DNA of 64,000 nt. It comes from Pseudomonadota bacterium. GTDB lineage: Bacteria; Pseudomonadota; Alphaproteobacteria; Azospirillales; Azospirillaceae. Of the stretch, positions 59,965 through 64,000 are shown one piece after another. The DNA lies in the NCBI GenBank assembly GCA_023423695.1, contig JAFAFA010000046.1:1-64000 (forward strand), in the 5' to 3' direction. Within the stretch, counting starts at the first letter, position 1; the number at the start of each line of letters is the position of its first letter. Made by a program: the position numbers and the translations under genes. The notes beneath the pieces were generated by a model, which worked only from the letters and a program-made list of their open reading frames with translations, did not search any database and had not been told where the DNA came from.

Positions 59965-60890
59965 TCGAAGCCGCCAAGATCTGGAACGAGCCGAACAACA
60001 AGTCGCACTGGGACCCCAACCTCGACCCCGAATGGGACCTGTTCGCCCGCATGACCGTCCTGGCCGGACAGGCGATCCGGGCGGAGAATTCCACCATCAC
60101 CCGCGTGCTGGGCGGCATGTCGCCCATCGACCCGTCCTTCGTCCGCCGTTTGGAGGAGCGCGGCGTGCTGGACGAGGTGGATGTCGTCGCGGTCCACGGC
60201 TTCCCGCTCGACTGGAATCTCTGGCAGATCCACGAGTGGCCGAACAAGATCGACGAGATCCGCGCCGTCACCGACAAGCCGATCTGGGTGACGGAGGCCG
60301 GCGTGTCCTCCTTCGGCGCGGAAGAGGTCCAGGCCTGGGGCGTCAAGCGCACCGCCGAGCTGCTGATCGGCAAGGTGCCGCGCATCCACTGGTACAGCCT
60401 GTACGACCTGCCGAGCCATTGGGAGGCCACCACCCGCCACAAGGAGGCGGAGGGATCCTCCTATTACCGCCATTTCCACATGGGCCTGCTGCGGTCCGAC
60501 GGGACGCCGAAACCGGCGGTGGAGGCCTTCGCGCCTTATGCCGGGCAGATGGGCATCTGCCAGTGGTTCCATTTCGAGGACCACCGGCTCGACGAGGCGG
60601 TGGCGTGGTTGAAGCGGCTGGGCGTGCGGCACCTGCGCACCGGCCTGTCCTGGGCCGACAGCTTCCGCCCGAATGCGCTAAACTGGTTCGACCGCCAGAT
60701 GGAGGCGCTGGCCGATTTCGAGGTGACCGTCACCTTCTGCTTCACCCCCGAACACCGCGGCGTCGAACCCCACCACACCAGCCCGCCCCAGGTCGCCGAG
60801 GAGTTCGCCGAGTTCTGCGCCGCGATGATCCGCCGCTACGGCACCACGCGGACGGCCGACAGTGCGGCGTCGATGGCGGCTGTCGGATAA
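59961..60890 (+). CDS. GH39/beta-xylosidase-like protein with rearranged TIM barrel
   Basis: 309 residues from ATG 59961, coupled to the methyltransferase by ATGA. The protein starts directly with the acid/base motif (IWNEPN, Glu10), reaches the nucleophile at Glu112 (PIWVTEAGVSSFG) and the last strand at HWYSLYDL, and only then shows what is normally the beginning of such a barrel: DEAVAWLKRLGVRHLRTGLSWADSF (from about 212) and FEVTVTFCFTPEHRG...EEFAEFCAAMIRRYG, which usually leads into the acid/base strand. It ends a few residues later. This is the order expected from a circular permutation. No signal peptide. It may trim or transfer a sugar of the pathway product. Confidence 0.82.
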   Translation: MIEAAKIWNEPNNKSHWDPNLDPEWDLFARMTVLAGQAIRAENSTITRVLGGMSPIDPSFVRRLEERGVLDEVDVVAVHGFPLDWNLWQIHEWPNKIDEIRAVTDKPIWVTEAGVSSFGAEEVQAWGVKRTAELLIGKVPRIHWYSLYDLPSHWEATTRHKEAEGSSYYRHFHMGLLRSDGTPKPAVEAFAPYAGQMGICQWFHFEDHRLDEAVAWLKRLGVRHLRTGLSWADSFRPNALNWFDRQMEALADFEVTVTFCFTPEHRGVEPHHTSPPQVAEEFAEFCAAMIRRYGTTRTADSAASMAAVG

Positions 60891-60989
60891 GCCCTCAAGC
60901 GGTTCCGATAAAGCGACATCCCCATAGGATCGGTGCATTCCACCGCCGCCACGGAGATGTCCCATGACGGCCCGCCTTTGCGCCGATCC

Positions 60990-61034
60990 GGAGGTCATCG
61001 GATGCCTGTCGAAGCATTCGATGACCTCCTTTCT
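60990..61034 (+). terminator. Rho-independent terminator closing the inositol/glycan plus arm
   Basis: GGAGGTCATCG (60990-61000) pairs perfectly with CGATGACCTCC (61019-61029); the stem continues inward with GATGC/GCATT (one G-T pair) to an 8-base loop, and the tail is TTTCTT. It starts 99 bases after the last gene of the arm. Confidence 0.85.
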
Positions 61035-61043
61035 TATTCTCCG

Positions 61044-61081
61044 TGCGATCGCTTCAGACGGAATCGTCTGAAGCGATCGCA
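61044..61081. repeat. Perfect 17-bp-arm hairpin, possible REP-like element
   Basis: TGCGATCGCTTCAGACG (61044-61060) and CGTCTGAAGCGATCGCA (61065-61081) are exact inverted copies around GAAT. It lies nine bases after the terminator tail and about 90 bases before the potassium-channel gene. It has no T-tract, and GCGATCGC is a well-known abundant palindrome in some bacteria. Whether further copies exist outside the window is unknown. Confidence 0.75.
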
Positions 61082-61171
61082 TTCCAAAAAGGCGGGAGCC
61101 CCGCACCCGGAATGCGGTTTGGCGCGTTCAGACAGCGGAAGAAAAGCGCGACGGACCTGGACAGACGGTCG

Positions 61172-62248
61172 ATGGACAAACCGGCAGAGCGGCGGCTTCA
61201 TGACAGGCGTCGGGCGAAGCCTTCCCTGCGCAAGGGGAAGCTGCTGCATGTCCGTTCGGGCCTGTCGGCGGAGAAGACGCTGCTGGTGCGCATCGGGATC
61301 GTCATCGTCCTGATCGCGCTGGTCATCGCGGTGTTCTGGTTCGACCGCGACGGACTGAAGGACCAGATCGACGGCAGCATCAGTTTCCCCGACGTCCTCT
61401 ACTTCGCCATGATCACGGTGACCACCGTCGGCTATGGCGACATCGTGCCGGTCAGCCACACCGCCCGCCTGATCGACGCCTTCGCCGTCACCCCGATCCG
61501 CATCTTCATCTGGTTCATCTTTCTCGGCACCGCCTATGAACTGGTGGTGCAGAGGATCGTGGAGGAATTCCGGTTGAGCCGCATTCAGAAGCAGTTGCAG
61601 GGCCACATCGTGCTGTGCGGCTTCGGGCACAGCGGGTTCATCGCCGCACAGGAAACCGTCTCCAAGGGCCATCCCGCCGACCGCATCGTCGTCATCGACG
61701 AATCGGAGGACCGCATCCAGCTGGCGGCCGAATGCGGCTTCATCGGCCTGCTCGGCGACGGCACCAGCGAGGACACGCTGACCAAGGCCTGCGTCGGCAA
61801 TGCCAAGGCGGTGATCGTCAGCACCGGGCGCGACGACACCACCATCCTGGTGGTCCTGACGGTGCGCCACCTGTCCGCCGCCACCAAGATCGTCGCCAGC
61901 ATCAAGCAGGAGGAGAACATCAAGCTCGCCAACCTCAGCGGCGCCGATCTGGTGGTTTCGCCGCCCAAGATCGGCGGCTACCTGATGGCCGACGCGGTGG
62001 AGACGCACCACGCCACCCCCTTCCTGTGCGACCTGATGTCGGCCGGCGGGCAGATGGTGCTGAGCGAGCGGCGGGCGGAACCGGACGAGGTCGGCAAGAC
62101 CATGGCGGAGGTCACCGGCGGCATGGTGGTGCAGGTCCACAGCCACGGTCGCAACATCCCCTTCACCGAGCGCAACCGCTACATCATCCAGTCCCAGGAC
62201 ACGCTGCTGATCATCAGCCCGCCAGGCGACAGGGGTCAGCCCTTGTAG
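61172..62248 (+). CDS. Two-transmembrane potassium channel with RCK (TrkA-N) domain
   Basis: 358 residues from ATG 61172. The first helix (LLVRIGIVIVLIALVIAVFWF), pore helix and selectivity filter (ITVTTVGYGDIVPVS) and second helix (IRIFIWFIFLGTAYELVVQ) form a two-TM channel subunit; the filter TVGYGD means K+ selectivity. The cytoplasmic RCK domain follows: HIVLCGFGHSGFIAAQETV (nucleotide-binding Rossmann), IDESEDRIQLAAECGFIGLLGDGTSEDTL and a TrkA-C-like end. It gates K+ flux by ligand binding. The N-terminal 40 residues are basic. The start is chosen by family fit; the ribosome site is weak. Its 3' end overlaps the convergent saccharopine-dehydrogenase-like gene by 13 bases. Confidence 0.9.
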   Translation: MDKPAERRLHDRRRAKPSLRKGKLLHVRSGLSAEKTLLVRIGIVIVLIALVIAVFWFDRDGLKDQIDGSISFPDVLYFAMITVTTVGYGDIVPVSHTARLIDAFAVTPIRIFIWFIFLGTAYELVVQRIVEEFRLSRIQKQLQGHIVLCGFGHSGFIAAQETVSKGHPADRIVVIDESEDRIQLAAECGFIGLLGDGTSEDTLTKACVGNAKAVIVSTGRDDTTILVVLTVRHLSAATKIVASIKQEENIKLANLSGADLVVSPPKIGGYLMADAVETHHATPFLCDLMSAGGQMVLSERRAEPDEVGKTMAEVTGGMVVQVHSHGRNIPFTERNRYIIQSQDTLLIISPPGDRGQPL

Positions 62249-63315
62249 TACCGGCCGAAGCGGTTGTTGAGGAAGGCGTCCAGCGGCACCTGTTCCTGCC
62301 GGATGAAGCCGGCCTGCGGAATGGAGCCGTCGCGCAGCAGGTCCAGCACGGCGCAGATGCCGGCGGCGGTGGTGACCTGGATGGCGCTCCAGGTGCGGCC
62401 GGCGATCTGCTTGCTGTAGATCTTGGTGGCGAAGGTCTCCTGCCGCAGCTCGCCCTCCTGCACGCCGGTGGCGGTCGCCAGCACCAGAACCACGTCCTGC
62501 AGGGTCAGCGGCACCGCCGTCTCCAGCACGTCCTTCAGCAGGTGGCGCCGCTCGCCCAGCCGCAGGTCGCGGATCAGCAGGCGGACGATGTCGCGGTGGC
62601 CGGGATAGCGCACCGTCTTGTAATCGAGGTTCCGCACCTTGCCGGCCAGCGTCTCGCACAAGGAGCCCAGCCCGCCCGAGGTGTTGAACGCCTCGTAATC
62701 GACGCCGTCCAGCGCGAAGCGCTCGTCGCCCTCCAGCGGCATCACCTCGTGCGGGCGGCCGTCGACAATGGCCTCGCACGGGTTGCAGTACTCGTTGATC
62801 AGCCCGTCGGTGCTCCAGGTCAGATTGTACTTCAGGGCGTTGGTGGGGTATTGCGGCAGGGCGCCGACGCGCAGATGCAGGTTGTGCAGCTCGTCGAAGC
62901 GGCGGGCGAGGTCGTGGCCGACGATGGAGATGAAGCCCGGCGCCAGACCGCATTGCGGGATCAGCGCGGTGTTGGCGGTCTCCGCCAGCATCTTCACCTT
63001 ACGGGTGGCGGCGACATCCTCGGTCAGGTCCAGATAATGGGCACCGGCCGCGACGGCGGCGGTGGCGATGGCCGGGGTCAGCGTGAATGGGCAGGCGCTC
63101 AGCACCGCATGCTGGCCTTCCATGGCGGCACGCAGGGAATGCGGATCCTCCACATCGACGCGCGTCACCCGCAGCCCGGCACGCTCGGCGCGGTACAGCA
63201 GCGCCTCGTCCCGGTCGCCGAGGGTGACGGCGAAATCCTCGGTCTCGGACAGCAGCGTGCCGATCATCGATCCGATCTTCCCGGCACCCAGAACCAGCAC
63301 CTTCATCGTTGCCAT
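62236..63315 (-). CDS. Saccharopine dehydrogenase family protein (lysine/saccharopine-type)
   Basis: 359 residues from ATG 63315, with GGGAG six to eight bases ahead; ATG 63306 is an alternative. N-terminal NAD(P) motif VLVLGAGKIGSMIGTLLSETEDFAVTLGDRD, then ACPFTLTPAIATAAVAAGAHYLDLTEDVAATRKV and IPQCGLAPGFISIVGHDLARRFD, the saccharopine-dehydrogenase-like catalytic core. The size and single-domain form fit lysine-6-dehydrogenase or saccharopine dehydrogenase relatives of unassigned substrate. No pathway neighbours are visible. Confidence 0.85.
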   Translation of the reverse strand: MATMKVLVLGAGKIGSMIGTLLSETEDFAVTLGDRDEALLYRAERAGLRVTRVDVEDPHSLRAAMEGQHAVLSACPFTLTPAIATAAVAAGAHYLDLTEDVAATRKVKMLAETANTALIPQCGLAPGFISIVGHDLARRFDELHNLHLRVGALPQYPTNALKYNLTWSTDGLINEYCNPCEAIVDGRPHEVMPLEGDERFALDGVDYEAFNTSGGLGSLCETLAGKVRNLDYKTVRYPGHRDIVRLLIRDLRLGERRHLLKDVLETAVPLTLQDVVLVLATATGVQEGELRQETFATKIYSKQIAGRTWSAIQVTTAAGICAVLDLLRDGSIPQAGFIRQEQVPLDAFLNNRFGRYYKG

Positions 63316-63540
63316 GTCTCCCGCTCCTCTGTTCGGCCATGTGTGTCTTGGCGATTGGCTCGCATACAAAAGGTGTCGGCGGATGCGGCCGGGCAAAACC
63401 GGGCAATGCGCCGGTCACGCTTGAGAATTCCGGCGGAATGACGGGAACGCCGTTGAAATGACGGACGCGCTTTATCCCTCGCGCAACATCGGCACCGGCG
63501 TTAAGGTCGCAGCCGGTTTCCTCAAATCCGGCCCGCACCC

Positions 63541-64000
63541 ATGACCATCCGCCAACTGACCGCCCCGCATGCCGTCCTGCTGGAGGAACCGCAACAGGGC
63601 GTTCCCCAGACCAGCGAGATGATCCGGGGCGAGCGCTTCCGCATTCTGGAGGAGCGTGACGGCTGGCTGAGGGCGGAGAACGCTTTCGACGGCCATGTCG
63701 GCTGGCTGCCGCCGGGCACCGCGCATCGGGAGGCGGTTGTCCCCACCCACCGCGTGCGGGCATTGCGCGCCGACCTGCACCCCGGACCGACGCACCGGGC
63801 GCCGCCGGTGGCGACGCTCAGCTTCGGCTCGCTGGTGTCGCTGGATGGCCGGGCCGAGAATGGCTGGGTCGGCACCGACGACGGGCTGTGGCTGTTCGCG
63901 GGATGGCTGGAGCCGGTGGATGCGGCCCCCGCGACCGACCACATCGCCACCGCGCTGCGCTTTCTGGAGACGCCCTATGTCTGGGGCGGGCGCAGCAGCT
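63541..64000 (+). CDS. NlpC/P60 family peptidase, N-terminal part (cut by window end)
   Basis: The frame opens at ATG 63541 and runs to the last base without a stop: 153 codons seen. Two SH3-like domains are visible, MTIRQLTAPHAVLLEEPQQ...GERFRILEERDGWLRAENAFDGHVGWLP and HRVRALRADLHPGPTHRAPPVATLSFGSLVSLDGRAENGWVGTDDGLWLFAGWLEP. The text then enters HIATALRFLETPYVWGGRSS, the strand before the catalytic Cys of NlpC/P60 domains, which must lie just past the window. This would be a gamma-D-glutamyl-diamino-acid endopeptidase of peptidoglycan. No signal peptide is visible, as in the dipeptidyl-peptidase VI-like branch. The ribosome site is weak. Confidence 0.85.
   Translation, partial: MTIRQLTAPHAVLLEEPQQGVPQTSEMIRGERFRILEERDGWLRAENAFDGHVGWLPPGTAHREAVVPTHRVRALRADLHPGPTHRAPPVATLSFGSLVSLDGRAENGWVGTDDGLWLFAGWLEPVDAAPATDHIATALRFLETPYVWGGRSS

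Noticed and set aside
1..64000. tRNA, rRNA, CRISPR, integrase, transposase or phage genes
   Set aside because: I looked for T-loop-like sequence, regular short direct repeats and transposase motifs and found none; the window looks like core chromosome or chromid.

Overview
The window is GC-rich (roughly two-thirds or more GC), densely coded DNA with no rRNA, tRNA, CRISPR array, transposase or integrase that I can see. Gene content (etfBA-hbd, cyoABCD-surf1 followed by regB/regA, PutA without an N-terminal repressor domain, an aminoacyl:carrier-protein ligase) and codon use point to an alphaproteobacterium of the Rhodospirillales. Azospirillum is my best guess; that is inference.

Layout. 1-2355: end of etfB, then etfA and a 3-hydroxybutyryl-CoA dehydrogenase with a clear terminator. 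2431-6464: a dispersed repeat, a membrane PQQ glucose dehydrogenase, a BON-domain protein, a 69-residue protein and a small HTH protein. 6772-9286: two M20-family metallohydrolases. 9300-16993 (minus): a six-gene, mostly overlapping operon with a carrier protein, an acyl-CoA-dehydrogenase-like protein, an aminoacyl:carrier-protein ligase, a DUF1839 protein, a GH2 glycosidase and a tandem alpha/beta-hydrolase without canonical nucleophiles. 17572-22915: a chemoreceptor, an FNR-like regulator and an ABC exporter with a degenerate ATPase. 23008-29372: GH1 and GH4 glycosidases, an MFS exporter, an NTF2-like protein, a hydrolase and an XRE regulator. 29504-36218: PutA and several stress or membrane proteins (DUF457, DUF1003, hemerythrin). 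36317-42060: a zinc alcohol dehydrogenase, a nitrilase-like protein paired with a winged-helix protein, a lipoprotein and an MHS-type transporter. 42242-49125: a complete cytochrome bo3 quinol oxidase operon with SURF1, then the redox two-component pair RegB/RegA.

49225-60890 is a divergent 11-gene locus. The minus arm has two NAD-dependent epimerases, a B12-type radical SAM protein and four glycosyltransferases. The plus arm has inositol-3-phosphate synthase, a histidine phosphatase, a CmoB-like methyltransferase and a beta-xylosidase-like protein whose TIM-barrel halves appear in swapped order. Nearly every junction overlaps. I read it as a pathway for a methylated, inositol-linked oligosaccharide of unknown structure, and it is the strongest candidate here for an undescribed system. 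60891-64000: a terminator, a long perfect hairpin, a K+ channel with an RCK domain, a saccharopine-dehydrogenase-like enzyme and the start of an NlpC/P60 protein cut by the window edge.
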